DNA from: Microcella humidisoli
GTDB lineage: Bacteria > Actinomycetota > Actinomycetes > Actinomycetales > Microbacteriaceae
Direction of reading: 5' to 3'
DNA length: 64,000 nt
Assembly: GCF_024362325.1 (NCBI RefSeq)
Contig: NZ_CP101497.1
Location: 1,054,001-1,118,000 of the forward strand
The position numbers and the translations under genes were made by a program. Each line of letters opens with the position of its first letter. The first letter of the stretch is position 1. Positions 37,190 through 45,674 of this stretch are shown in pieces. A model generated the notes under the pieces. It worked only from the letters and a program-made list of their open reading frames with translations, was not told the origin of the DNA and made no database searches.

Positions 37190-37195
37190 AGTCTA
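37190..37195 (-). promoter_or_regulatory. -10 element of pknB
   Basis: TAGACT on the minus strand gives a leader of about 35 nt with GAGGAG before pknB. It suggests pknB can be expressed apart from the upstream cluster. Confidence 0.5.
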
Positions 37196-37223
37196 GGCCG
37201 TCGAGCGGTGCTCGACTTGAGGC

Positions 37224-38873
37224 CTAGCCGATGGGGACGGCGAGTTCGTTGGAACGCTGCGACTGCAGCGCGCCGCAGAGCGCGACGTAGGTGACGCGCA
37301 GCTGGCCGCTCGCCGAGAGCGTGACGGGCAGGTCGTTGTCGTCGGCCGAGCGCGGCAGCGACTCGCCCGGCGAGCCGCCGACGATCGTGAAGTTGTAGCC
37401 CGACAGCGGGAAGCCCGCGGGGCAGTCGGTGTAGGTGGGCCAGCTGAGCACGACCTCGCTCGAGCCGGGGTAGGGCCCGGCGCCGGGGTCGATCGCGAGG
37501 TTGGCCGGCTGCGGGGGCGTCGGGATCGGCGCGTAGAAGAACACCGTGATGACGGCATCGCGCTGCACGACGCCGCCGCGCGGGTTGATCTGGTACGACA
37601 GCCCCACTTCGGCCTGGCTCGGCGCGATGTTGCCCTCGACCGGGTCGAGCCGCAGACCCAGCTCGGCGACCTTGGCGTCGATCGCGGCGCGCGTGCGGCC
37701 CAGCCACTCGCTCTCGACGATCGTGACGGTCTCGATCGTCGGCGTGGGGCTCGGGGTGTCGCTCGGGGTCACCTCGCTCGACGGGGTGTCGCTCGGTTCG
37801 GGCTCGGGCGCGCTCGGCTGAGCGAAGATCGCGATGAGCGCCCCCACGAGCAGCACGACGAGGATGCCGATGAGAGCGACGAGCGGCCAGGTCCACGGGC
37901 TGCGTCGCGCCTCGGTCGGCAGCGCCGGCGTCGGGACGGCCCCCATGCTCGGCAGCACCCGGGTCGACTCGTCGCCCGCGGGCATGACGCGCGTCGCCGC
38001 GGTGGCGGCGGCGCCCGAGGCGATGGCGGGAACGATGGCCGCAGCCCCGCCGACGTCGCCGCGCCGCAGCGCCTGCGCGGCGCGCGCGAACAGCTGCGCG
38101 CTCGCGGGGCGGTCAGCGGGCTTCTTGGCGATCGCCGCGAACACGAGATTGCGCACGGGCTCGGCGACCGTGACGGGCAGCTCGGGCGGCGCCTCGTTGA
38201 TCTGCGCCATCGCGATGGCCACTTGCGACTCGCCCGTGAAGGGGCGACGGCCGGCGAGGGCCTCGTAGGCGACGATGCCGAGCGAGTACACGTCGGTCGA
38301 CGGCGATGCGGGATGCCCGCTCGCCTGCTCGGGAGACAGGTACTGCACCGTGCCCATCACCTGGCCGGTCGCGGTGAGCGGCACCTGGTCGGCGATGCGC
38401 GCGATGCCGAAGTCGGTGATCTTGACGCGGCCATCAGGCGTGATCAGCAGGTTGCCGGGCTTGATGTCGCGGTGCACGAGCCCCGCCTGGTGCGCGGCGT
38501 GCAGCGCTGAGGCGGTCTGGGCGACGAAGTCGAGCACCTGGTCGGCGGGCAGCACGCGTTCGCGCTCGAGGATCGTCGAAAGCGCCTCGCCCGGAACGAG
38601 CTCCATGACGAGGTAGGCGCTGCCCTCCTCTTCGCCGTAGTCGTAGACGTTGGCGATGCCCTCGTGGTTGACGAGCGCCGCGTGCCGCGCCTCGGCGCGG
38701 AACCGCTCGAGGAACCCGGGGTCGCCGAGGTACTCGTCCTTGAGGATCTTGATGGCGACGGTGCGCCCGATGACGAGGTCGGTCGCCTGCCAGACCTCGC
38801 CCATGCCGCCGATCGCGACGCGCGACAGCAGCTGGTACCGGCCCCCGAAGGTCAGCCCGCTCATGGGTCTCAT
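37224..38873 (-). CDS. pknA: serine/threonine kinase PknA with large extracellular region
   Basis: A 549-residue receptor kinase: kinase domain with AIGGMGEVW, Lys42, HRDIKPGN and DFGIA; a long linker with Thr-rich TRVMPAGDESTRVL; a membrane helix (about 332-355); then an extracellular Pro/Ser/Thr linker, a PASTA-like repeat (about 385-450) and an Fn3-like domain with two Cys near the end (TDCPAGF, ALCGALQ). Mycobacterial PknA has almost no extracellular sensor, so this form differs. The ATG at 38873 overlaps the pbpA stop (ATGA); an alternative in-frame ATG is at 38864. Confidence 0.93.
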   Translation of the reverse strand: MRPMSGLTFGGRYQLLSRVAIGGMGEVWQATDLVIGRTVAIKILKDEYLGDPGFLERFRAEARHAALVNHEGIANVYDYGEEEGSAYLVMELVPGEALSTILERERVLPADQVLDFVAQTASALHAAHQAGLVHRDIKPGNLLITPDGRVKITDFGIARIADQVPLTATGQVMGTVQYLSPEQASGHPASPSTDVYSLGIVAYEALAGRRPFTGESQVAIAMAQINEAPPELPVTVAEPVRNLVFAAIAKKPADRPASAQLFARAAQALRRGDVGGAAAIVPAIASGAAATAATRVMPAGDESTRVLPSMGAVPTPALPTEARRSPWTWPLVALIGILVVLLVGALIAIFAQPSAPEPEPSDTPSSEVTPSDTPSPTPTIETVTIVESEWLGRTRAAIDAKVAELGLRLDPVEGNIAPSQAEVGLSYQINPRGGVVQRDAVITVFFYAPIPTPPQPANLAIDPGAGPYPGSSEVVLSWPTYTDCPAGFPLSGYNFTIVGGSPGESLPRSADDNDLPVTLSASGQLRVTYVALCGALQSQRSNELAVPIG

Positions 38874-40324
38874 CTGCTCAGCACCGCCTCAAGTACTCGC
38901 TTCGCGATCGGGGCCGCGATCTGGTTGCCCGACCCTGACTGGCCTCGCCCGCCACCGTCTTCGACGACGACCGCGATCGCGACCTGGGGGTTGTCCGCCG
39001 GCGCGAAACCGGTGAACCACAGGGTGTACGGCGCCGTGTCGCCGTTCTCGGCCGTGCCTGTCTTTCCGGCCACGTCGACGCCTTCTATTCTGGCATTCCC
39101 GGCCACGCCGTTCGACACGCCATCGACCATGAGCCGCGTCATCGTCTCGGCCGTGATGCGCGTGATCGGCTGACTCGAGAGCACGGGCTCGGACTGCTGC
39201 ACGATCGACAGATCGGGCGCGATGATGCGGTCGAGCAAGGTGGGTTGCATGAGGTTGCCCCCGTTCGCGATCGCGGCGCTCACGAGCGCCATCTGCAGCG
39301 GGGTGACCCGCACGTCGTACTGCCCGAACGACGAGAGCATGAGCTGCGCGTCGTCCATCCCGGTCGGGAAGCTCGAGGGCGTCGCCGTCATCGGGATCTC
39401 GTAGGCGGTGCCGAAGCCGAAGGCCTCGGTGTAGCGCGCCATCGTGTCTTCGCCGAGGGCGAGGCCGATTTCGGCGAAGGGGATGTTGCAGCTGAGTCGC
39501 AGGGCCGTCGCGAGCGTCACGGTCGACCCGCCCCCGCACGTGCCGCCGCCCGAGTTGGTGATCGAGTCGGTGCTGAGCGGCAGGGGCAGGCGGGCCGGGT
39601 TCGGGAACGCATCCTCGGGCGTGAAGCGGCCCGAGTCGAGGGCCGCGGCGGCGACGAGCAGCTTGAAGGTGGAGCCGGGGAAGTAGAGGTCGCCGCTGAT
39701 GGCGCGGTTGACGAGCGGGTCGTCGGGGTCGGCCGTGAGCTGGTCGTAGGCCTCGAGCACGCTCGCGGTGTCGTGCGAGGCGAGGCGATTGGGGTCGAAG
39801 CTCGGTGTCGAGACCAGGGCGAGGATGCGCCCGGTCGCGGGCTCGATCGCCACGATCGCGCCCTTCAGGTCGCCCATGGCCTCGGCGGCCGCCTGCTGCA
39901 CGACGGGGTCGACAGTGAGTTGCACGGCCGCGCCGCGCGGACGCTGGCCGGTGACGAGCGCGCCGAGCTGGTCGAGGAACTGCTCGTTCGCCGTGCCCGT
40001 GAGGAAGTCGTTGTAGGCGCCCTCGATGCCGGTGTTGCCCTGGTTGAGCGTGAAGTACCCCGTGATCGGCGCGTAGAGCGCCGGCTCGGGGTAGACCCGC
40101 AAGAACTCGAAGGGCGAGTCGACCGCCGTCGACTGGGCGATGGGCCGACCGTCGAGCAAGATGGGGCCGCGCTCGGCCGAGTAGCTCGCGTACAGCGTGC
40201 GCACATTGCGCGGGTCGGCGCGCAGGTCGTCGACCGCGAACACCTGGATCACGCTCGACGACACGAAGAGCGCGAGGAACATCGCGAGTGTCGCGATGCT
40301 GATGCGCCGCAGCTCTTTATTCAT
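38870..40324 (-). CDS. pbpA: penicillin-binding protein PbpA (class B transpeptidase)
   Basis: A 484-residue class B PBP that cross-links peptidoglycan with its partner SEDS protein RodA. One N-terminal membrane helix (about 10-30), a dimerisation/pedestal region, then the transpeptidase domain with active-site STFK (Ser219 region, PGSTFKLL), SCN (LSCNIPFA) and KTGT (VAGKTGTAE). The start ATG overlaps the rodA end by 8 nt. Part of the fhaA-fhaB-pstP-rodA-pbpA-pknA cluster. Confidence 0.95.
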   Translation of the reverse strand: MNKELRRISIATLAMFLALFVSSSVIQVFAVDDLRADPRNVRTLYASYSAERGPILLDGRPIAQSTAVDSPFEFLRVYPEPALYAPITGYFTLNQGNTGIEGAYNDFLTGTANEQFLDQLGALVTGQRPRGAAVQLTVDPVVQQAAAEAMGDLKGAIVAIEPATGRILALVSTPSFDPNRLASHDTASVLEAYDQLTADPDDPLVNRAISGDLYFPGSTFKLLVAAAALDSGRFTPEDAFPNPARLPLPLSTDSITNSGGGTCGGGSTVTLATALRLSCNIPFAEIGLALGEDTMARYTEAFGFGTAYEIPMTATPSSFPTGMDDAQLMLSSFGQYDVRVTPLQMALVSAAIANGGNLMQPTLLDRIIAPDLSIVQQSEPVLSSQPITRITAETMTRLMVDGVSNGVAGNARIEGVDVAGKTGTAENGDTAPYTLWFTGFAPADNPQVAIAVVVEDGGGRGQSGSGNQIAAPIAKRVLEAVLSR

Positions 40325-41750
40325 CGTCGGTCACCACCAGTCGGGGCTGGTTGCGCACGGTGTCGCTGAGACGCAGCAGCAGCGCGGCGATGATCCAGTT
40401 GGCGACGAGCGACGAGCCGCCCGCGGCGAGGAACGGGGTCGTGAGGCCCGTGAGCGGGATGACGCGCGTGACGCCGCCGATGACGACGAAGACCTGCAGC
40501 GCGATGACGAACGCGAGCCCGACCGCCAGCAGGCGCCCGAAGTCGTCGGTGCCGTTGAACCCGATGCGGAAGCCGCGGGCGACGAACAGGAGGTAGAGGC
40601 CCAGGATGGCGAAGAGGCCCACGAGCCCGAGCTCCTCTCCGAGGCTCGCGACGATGAAGTCGCTCTCGGCGAGGGGCACGATGTCGGGGCGCCCCTGCCC
40701 GAGCCCGGTACCGATGAGTCCGCCGTTCGCGAGGCCGAACATCCCCTGCACCAGCTGGTAGCTGCCGCCGGTCGCCTCGTAGTTGGCGGGATCGAAGGCG
40801 CCGAGCCACGCGGCGAAGCGGCCGTTGACGTACGAGAGCGCCTGGCTCGCAATGAGCGCGCCGCCGAGGAAGAGGGAGAGCCCGAGCACGACCCAGCTGA
40901 GGCGTCCCGTCGCGACGTAGATCATGACGAGGAACAGCCCGAAGTACAGCAGCGAGGTGCCGAGGTCGCGCTGGAAGACGAGCACGGCCATCGCGGCGAG
41001 CCACACGATGAGGATCGGGCCGAGGTCTTTGCCGCGCGGGAAGCGCATTCCCAAGAACGAGCGCCCGACGATCGAGAGCGACTCGCGCGCCGTCACGAGG
41101 TAGCCGGCGAAGAACACCGCGAGCGCGATCTTGCCGATCTCGCCCGGCTGGAACGAGAACGGGCCGAGCTGAATCCAGAGACGGGCGCCGTTGATCGTCT
41201 GCCCGATGCCGGGCAGCATCGGCAGCAGCAGCAGCCCGATGCCGACGAGCATCGCGACGTAGCGGTAGCGGGCCAGGATGCGGTGGTTGCGCACGACGAG
41301 CAGCACTCCGAGCGCGATGACCATCGCGATCGCCGTCCACACCATCTGACGCACGCCGAACATCTCCCAGCCCGTGTACCCCTCGGCCAGGTCGAGCCGG
41401 TAGATCATGGCGACGCCGAGACCGTTGAGGGTGACGACGATCGGCAGGATGAACGGGTCGGCGTCGGGAGCCGTGATGCGCAGCACGACGTGCATGCCGA
41501 GCGCGAGCATCCCGAGCCCCGCGCCGTAGGCGAGGATCGTGGCGTCGAGCTCGCCGAGCGCTCCGAGCTGCACGAGTGCGACGGCCGCCCCCGTGATGCC
41601 GATGGCCACGAGCAGCAGCATGAGCTCGAGGTTGCGCAGCTTCGCGGGCGTGCGCAGCGTGATGGTGATGGCCTCGGTGAAGCTCGGACGCGGGGCGCCC
41701 AGGTCGACGACGGCGCCGACCGCCTGCGTGCCGGGTTCGGGGGCGCTCAT
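40317..41750 (-). CDS. rodA: SEDS peptidoglycan polymerase RodA/FtsW
   Basis: A 477-residue polytopic membrane glycosyltransferase polymerising lipid II. Around ten or more helices can be counted; conserved SEDS stretches include FQPGEIGKIALAVFFAGYL, the catalytic-region GPILIVWLAAMAVLVFQRDLG (Asp), GLGQG and ESDFIVASLGEELGL. The ATG at 41750 overlaps the pstP stop (ATGA); longer frames run inside pstP. Pairing with PbpA in one operon identifies it as the elongation-type (RodA) enzyme rather than divisome FtsW. Confidence 0.94.
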   Translation of the reverse strand: MSAPEPGTQAVGAVVDLGAPRPSFTEAITITLRTPAKLRNLELMLLLVAIGITGAAVALVQLGALGELDATILAYGAGLGMLALGMHVVLRITAPDADPFILPIVVTLNGLGVAMIYRLDLAEGYTGWEMFGVRQMVWTAIAMVIALGVLLVVRNHRILARYRYVAMLVGIGLLLLPMLPGIGQTINGARLWIQLGPFSFQPGEIGKIALAVFFAGYLVTARESLSIVGRSFLGMRFPRGKDLGPILIVWLAAMAVLVFQRDLGTSLLYFGLFLVMIYVATGRLSWVVLGLSLFLGGALIASQALSYVNGRFAAWLGAFDPANYEATGGSYQLVQGMFGLANGGLIGTGLGQGRPDIVPLAESDFIVASLGEELGLVGLFAILGLYLLFVARGFRIGFNGTDDFGRLLAVGLAFVIALQVFVVIGGVTRVIPLTGLTTPFLAAGGSSLVANWIIAALLLRLSDTVRNQPRLVVTDDE

Positions 41751-42988
41751 CGCTCGACCTCGGCGGTCAGGCGCTCGATGATCGAGAGCGCCTCGGGCAG
41801 GTCGTCGGCGTTGATCGTCGACTCGACGCGCTGCCGGCTGAAGGGCGAGAGGTCGTCGACGTCGATGTCGCTCTCGAAGTAGACGCTCGAGAGCGGGAAC
41901 GGTCCGATGCCCTGCTGCACGCCCTGGAAGATCGCGACCTGCCCGTTGGAGACGCCCACGAAGTAGCGCGACTGGGTCCACTGGTAGCCGGCCGCGAGAG
42001 CGGCGACCAGCAGTCCCGCGACGAGCAGGATGCCTACCGACCAGGTGATGCGGCGACGCACCTTGCGACGCTCGTCTTCGGCGATGAGCTCGCGCAAGAA
42101 CTCTTCGGACTCGGGCTCGAAGTGCTCGTCGGCCGGCACCGAAGTCGCCGTGAGGGGATGCAGCAGCAGGGAGGGCAGCCGCACACTGCGCTTGCTCACC
42201 GCGGCCGTGTAGCTGAGCGGCTTCGCGGCCGAGCCGACCATGACCGGGGCACCGATCGAGCTCGAGCCCGAGTCGTCGATGCCGACGATGACGACCGTGA
42301 CGTTGTCGGGCGCGCCGTGGTCGAGGCTCTCGTCGATGAGGGCTTCGACGGCGGCCGCCGCATCGGGGTGCTCGTCGAGCAGCTCGCCCACGCGCTGCTC
42401 GGTCACGTAGCCGCTGAGGCCGTCGCTGCAGAGCACCCAGCGGTCGCCGGGGCGGGCGTCGAGCACCTCGATGTCGATCTCGGGCGTGAGGTCGACGTCG
42501 CCGAGCACGCGCATGAGCACCGAGCGGCGGGGGTGAACGGCTGCCTCTTCGGCCGTGATGCGACCGCTGTCGACGAGCCGTTGCACGAAGGTGTGGTCTT
42601 TCGTGACTTGCGTGAGCTCGCCGTCGCGCCAGCGATAGACCCGGCTGTCGCCGATGTGCGCGAGGGCCAGACGATCACCCACGCGCACGAGTCCGCTCAC
42701 GGTCGTGCCCATGCCGGCGAGCTCGGGATGCTCGAAGACCGTCTCGGCGAGCTCTTGGTTCGCCTCGAGCAGCGCGCTGCGCAGCGCCTGCGCGGCGTCG
42801 GAGGCGTTCTCGAAGGCGCGGTCGATGTGCGCGATCGACTGGATCGCGAGCGCGCTCGCGACGTCGCCGCCCGCGTGCCCGCCCATGCCGTCGGCCACGA
42901 CGAAGAGGTGCTCGCCCGCGTACCCCGAATCCTGATTGTTCGAGCGCACCTTGCCGACGTGCGAGCCGGCGGCCGAGAGCAACGTCAT
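41747..42988 (-). CDS. pstP: PP2C-family serine/threonine phosphatase PstP
   Basis: A 413-residue membrane phosphatase reversing PknA/PknB phosphorylation. The catalytic domain (about 1-240) shows the PP2C metal motifs VRSNNQD, VVADGMGGHAGGD, GDSRVY, and later CSDGLSGYV and GAPDNVTVVIV. A long linker, a basic juxtamembrane segment (RKVRRRITWS), one membrane helix (about 315-335) and a small extracellular domain of about 75 residues follow. fhaB lies 4 nt upstream and rodA overlaps downstream. Confidence 0.95.
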   Translation of the reverse strand: MTLLSAAGSHVGKVRSNNQDSGYAGEHLFVVADGMGGHAGGDVASALAIQSIAHIDRAFENASDAAQALRSALLEANQELAETVFEHPELAGMGTTVSGLVRVGDRLALAHIGDSRVYRWRDGELTQVTKDHTFVQRLVDSGRITAEEAAVHPRRSVLMRVLGDVDLTPEIDIEVLDARPGDRWVLCSDGLSGYVTEQRVGELLDEHPDAAAAVEALIDESLDHGAPDNVTVVIVGIDDSGSSSIGAPVMVGSAAKPLSYTAAVSKRSVRLPSLLLHPLTATSVPADEHFEPESEEFLRELIAEDERRKVRRRITWSVGILLVAGLLVAALAAGYQWTQSRYFVGVSNGQVAIFQGVQQGIGPFPLSSVYFESDIDVDDLSPFSRQRVESTINADDLPEALSIIERLTAEVER

Positions 42989-42992
42989 GCGG

Positions 42993-43505
42993 CTACCGTC
43001 GCAGCTCGAACGTCGTCGTGCCGATGCTGACGGGGGTGTTGAGCGGCACCGCGGTCGGGGCGCCGACCTTCTTGCCCTTGAGGAACGTGCCGTTGGTCGA
43101 GTCGAGATCTTGGATCATCCAGGTCGAATCCCACAGCATGAGCCGCGCGTGGTGGGTCGAGGTGTAGTCGTCGCGGATGACGAGGCCCGAATCGGCCGAG
43201 CGGCCGATCGTGAGCTGGTCGCCCTCGAGCGGCAGTTCGAGCCCTTCCTTCGCCCCCGAGGTGATGACGAGGCGACGAGCGGGCTCGCCCGGGGTCGTCG
43301 GCGCGGCGGGGCTCGAGGGCGTCGCGGCGGGGGCGACCGAGGGCGTCGCGAACGCGGCGGCGCCGGATGCTGCGGCCGGGGCCGGCATGCGCCGCACCTT
43401 CGTGCCGAACAGGTCGGAGCGCAGCGCGTAGACGATCGAGAACACGAAAGCCCACATGAGGATGAGGAACCCGATGCGCAGCAGCAGCAGGGTGAGCTCG
43501 CTCAA
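42993..43505 (-). CDS. fhaB: FHA-domain membrane protein FhaB (FipA-like)
   Basis: A 170-residue protein with an N-terminal membrane helix (about 5-27), a Pro/Ala linker and a C-terminal FHA domain (about 80-168) with phospho-Thr-binding residues in TIGRSADSGLV, TSTHHARL and DLDSTNGTFL. It recognises substrates phosphorylated by the neighbouring kinases, in relatives linked to cell-wall growth and division. Its start overlaps the fhaA stop by 4 nt. Confidence 0.93.
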   Translation of the reverse strand: MSELTLLLLRIGFLILMWAFVFSIVYALRSDLFGTKVRRMPAPAAASGAAAFATPSVAPAATPSSPAAPTTPGEPARRLVITSGAKEGLELPLEGDQLTIGRSADSGLVIRDDYTSTHHARLMLWDSTWMIQDLDSTNGTFLKGKKVGAPTAVPLNTPVSIGTTTFELRR

Positions 43506-44221
43506 CGGCCGCCTCCTCGAGTCGGGTTCCGGGGGTTTCTCGGGTCGGCCACCTCGCCGCGCTGGGCGAGCACGCGAAACAGGATGCGCGTGCGCCCGAT
43601 CTCGATCACGCTATCGGGCGGCAGCACGGCGCGCGTCACCGGCTCACCGTTGAGCAGCGAGCCGTTCGTGCTGCCGAGGTCGGTGAGCTGAGCGCGCTCG
43701 CCGTCCCAGAGGATCTCGATGTGCTTGCGGCTCGTGCCCGTGTCGTCGAGCGTGATGTCGGCTTCGCTGCCGCGGCCGATGATCGTGCGCGAGCGCGTGA
43801 GCGGGTGGCGCACGCCGTCGATGTCGAGCACCGGGCTCCAGACGACCGATCCCTTGACCGTCTCCGACTCGACCGCGAGCACGCCCTCGGCGAGGGTCGC
43901 GTCGCTGCGCAGCGTGAGCCGGATACCGCCCGGGAACGTGTAGCGCTGGGCCGCCGCGTGCTGCTGCAGCAGCTGGGTCAGTTCGTCGATGAGCGACTCG
44001 CCCAGGGCATCCATGCGGGCGAAATCGGCCGGGGCCAGTCGCACCCGCAGCTCGTTCGGCACGAGGATGCGCTCGCGCGAGACGACGGCGGCCTTCGTGT
44101 CGAGCTCGCGGCGCAGGGCGGCCGAGATCTCGAGGGGCTGCACGCCGCTCTTGAAGGTCTTGGCGAAGGCTCCGCCCACGGCGCGTTCGAGTCCGCGCTC
44201 GAAGCTGTCGAGAAGCCCCAC
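43502..44221 (-). CDS. fhaA: FHA-domain protein FhaA (DUF3662 plus FHA)
   Basis: A 239-residue cytoplasmic protein: an N-terminal DUF3662 domain (about 1-115, GLLDSFERGLERAVGGAFAK) and a C-terminal FHA domain with TIIGRGSEADITL, GTSRKHIEI and DLGSTNGSLLNG. Mycobacterial FhaA is about twice as long, with a large disordered linker; here the linker is only about 30 residues. It binds phosphorylated PknA/MviN-type partners in relatives; murJ is also in this window. Start GTG with GGAGG 6 nt upstream. First gene of the cluster. Confidence 0.93.
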   Translation of the reverse strand: MGLLDSFERGLERAVGGAFAKTFKSGVQPLEISAALRRELDTKAAVVSRERILVPNELRVRLAPADFARMDALGESLIDELTQLLQQHAAAQRYTFPGGIRLTLRSDATLAEGVLAVESETVKGSVVWSPVLDIDGVRHPLTRSRTIIGRGSEADITLDDTGTSRKHIEILWDGERAQLTDLGSTNGSLLNGEPVTRAVLPPDSVIEIGRTRILFRVLAQRGEVADPRNPRNPTRGGGR

Positions 44222-44251
44222 CTGCGTCCTCCCTCGGCCGATGACCCTCTG

Positions 44252-44257
44252 ATGGTA
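44252..44257 (-). promoter_or_regulatory. -10 element of the fhaA-pknA cluster
   Basis: TACCAT on the minus strand, about 31 nt before the fhaA GTG. No clear -35. Confidence 0.4.
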
Positions 44258-44302
44258 GTCGGCCGGGCTTGCCGGTGCCGCACAGGGTCGCGGGCCCGCT
44301 GT

Positions 44303-44308
44303 GATAAT
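44303..44308 (+). promoter_or_regulatory. -10 element of tRNA-Leu
   Basis: GATAAT preceded by a TG (TGTGATAAT, extended -10), 31 bp before the mature tRNA. Confidence 0.45.
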
Positions 44309-44339
44309 CTCGCTGAGTTGACGGGGCCTGCCCCGTCGC

Positions 44340-44425
44340 GCGCGAGTGGCGGAATGGCAGACGCGCTGGCTTCAGGTGCCAGTGCCCGTAAGGGCGTGGG
44401 GGTTCAAGTCCCCCCTCGCGCACCA
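44340..44425 (+). tRNA. tRNA-Leu (CAG)
   Basis: An 86-nt class II tRNA with acceptor GCGCGAG/CTCGCGC, anticodon CAG at 44373-44375, a long variable arm (TGCCCGTAAGGGCGT) and T-loop GTTCAAGTC. CCA is encoded at 44423-44425, unlike the two other tRNAs here. Confidence 0.97.
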
Positions 44426-44478
44426 GGGATGACTTCTTGGTGCGATTCGCTTCGGCGCGCCGCGTCTCGGCGTCGGGC

Positions 44479-44484
44479 TAGGCT
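44479..44484 (+). promoter_or_regulatory. -10 element of the yaeQ gene
   Basis: TAGGCT ends 8 nt before the ATG at 44493; nearly leaderless. Confidence 0.45.
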
Positions 44485-44492
44485 CGGGCCTC

Positions 44493-45032
44493 ATGGCAGC
44501 CGGCGCAGTGGTCTACACGTTCACGGGGTCGCTCGCCGATGTCGACCGCGGCGTCTACGACGAGCTGAGCCTGCGCGTCGCGCGCCACCCGAGCGAGACC
44601 GACGCCTTCATGATGACGCGGGTGCTCGCCTACTGCCTCGAGCTCGAGGAGGGCATCGCGTTCAGCGAGGGTGTCTCGTCGACCGACGAGCCCGCCGTCA
44701 TTGTGCGCGATCGCACCGGGCGCCTGACGGCCTGGATCGAGGTGGGGGCTCCGGATGCGGAGCGCCTGCATTTCGGCAGCAAGAAGGCCGACCGCACCGT
44801 GATCTACACGCATCGCGACCCGAACAAAGTGCTCGCCCTCTGGGCGGGCAAGAAAATCCACGAGGCGGAACGCATCGTGCTGCACAGCTTCGACCCCGGG
44901 TTCATCGACGCCGCGGTCGCCGTGCTCGAGCGGCGCAATGCGATCACCGTCTCGGTGACCGAGCGGCAGCTGTACCTCGACCTCAACGGGGTGACGCTGA
45001 GCTCAGTCGTGCACGACCATCCGCTGGGGTGA
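44493..45032 (+). CDS. yaeQ: YaeQ family protein
   Basis: A 179-residue YaeQ-family protein, a compact PD-(D/E)XK nuclease-like fold of unsettled function. Motifs are VYTFTGSLADVDRGVYDELSLRVARHPSET at the start (residues 7-36), EGIAFSEGVSSTDEPAVIV, and the putative active-site region WIEVGAPDAERLHFGSKKADRT, retaining E, D and K. In E. coli it was linked to RfaH/transcription effects, but no activity is proven. It stands alone between tRNA-Leu and an unknown convergent gene, 3 bp away. Confidence 0.88.
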   Translation: MAAGAVVYTFTGSLADVDRGVYDELSLRVARHPSETDAFMMTRVLAYCLELEEGIAFSEGVSSTDEPAVIVRDRTGRLTAWIEVGAPDAERLHFGSKKADRTVIYTHRDPNKVLALWAGKKIHEAERIVLHSFDPGFIDAAVAVLERRNAITVSVTERQLYLDLNGVTLSSVVHDHPLG

Positions 45033-45035
45033 GCC

Positions 45036-45644
45036 TCAGGCGAAGACCTCGAAGCTCATGTTCGTCGCCGAGGGTTCTGGGCCGAGGATCTCACGGAGCG
45101 CTTCGATGATCCGCTCGCTCTCGCGACCATGGACCGTGATGTCAGAACCGAGGTCTTCGCGGACACGCCACGACCAGACCGTGCCGACGTCACCGAGGCG
45201 CTCGCCGACGAGGGTGACGAGCCTGGTCAACTCCGCACTGAAGTACACGTACCGCTCGTCTTCTCCGTCGACGTCGACCAGGTCGGGAAGTCGCACGCGG
45301 ACACCCGCCATGCGTCCGACCGGCGTCGGTTCGAGTCCCTTGATCGTCACCGTGCTTCCTCGCGTCATGCCGATCCGATCGCATTCAGCGACGAGCAGTC
45401 GCCCCGCGCGGTACGCGGCGATCGGCGGTACGGCGAAGACCACGTCGCAACTCACCAAGCGGTAGTCCTCGCCCGACAGGGTTCCGGCATCGACGATCTC
45501 CACTCCGTCGATCTCTGCGGAGAGGGCGGCGAGCAGAGGGTCTTCCACCACGTCCCCTCGATGCATCGGCTGCAGGGGCGAATTGATGTGGAGGTGAATG
45601 AGCACCACTGCTCGACGACGACGGGGCCAGGGGAAACCTCTCAT
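45036..45644 (-). CDS. protein of unknown function, 202 residues
   Basis: Not recognised. The product starts MRGFPWPRRRRAVVLIHLHI, then a mixed alpha/beta sequence without signal peptide or membrane helix, with an acidic region DLVDVDGEDERYVYFSAEL near the middle and FEVFA at the end. No catalytic motif or known domain could be identified. TACGGT ends 6 nt before the ATG, so the message may be leaderless. It is convergent with yaeQ (3 bp apart) and 30 bp upstream of the blh end, but nothing ties it to carotenoid metabolism. Its codons look less uniformly G/C-ending than those of its neighbours by eye, which may mean transfer. Confidence 0.7.
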   Translation of the reverse strand: MRGFPWPRRRRAVVLIHLHINSPLQPMHRGDVVEDPLLAALSAEIDGVEIVDAGTLSGEDYRLVSCDVVFAVPPIAAYRAGRLLVAECDRIGMTRGSTVTIKGLEPTPVGRMAGVRVRLPDLVDVDGEDERYVYFSAELTRLVTLVGERLGDVGTVWSWRVREDLGSDITVHGRESERIIEALREILGPEPSATNMSFEVFA

Positions 45645-45674
45645 GCCGCAACCGTATCGAGCCGGGTCGAGGCT

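Noticed and set aside
43644-44423. Minus-strand frame opening MREGGLEPPRPYGHW
   Set aside because: This N-terminus is the antisense of tRNA-Leu, a well-known spurious translation; the rest is out of frame in fhaA.
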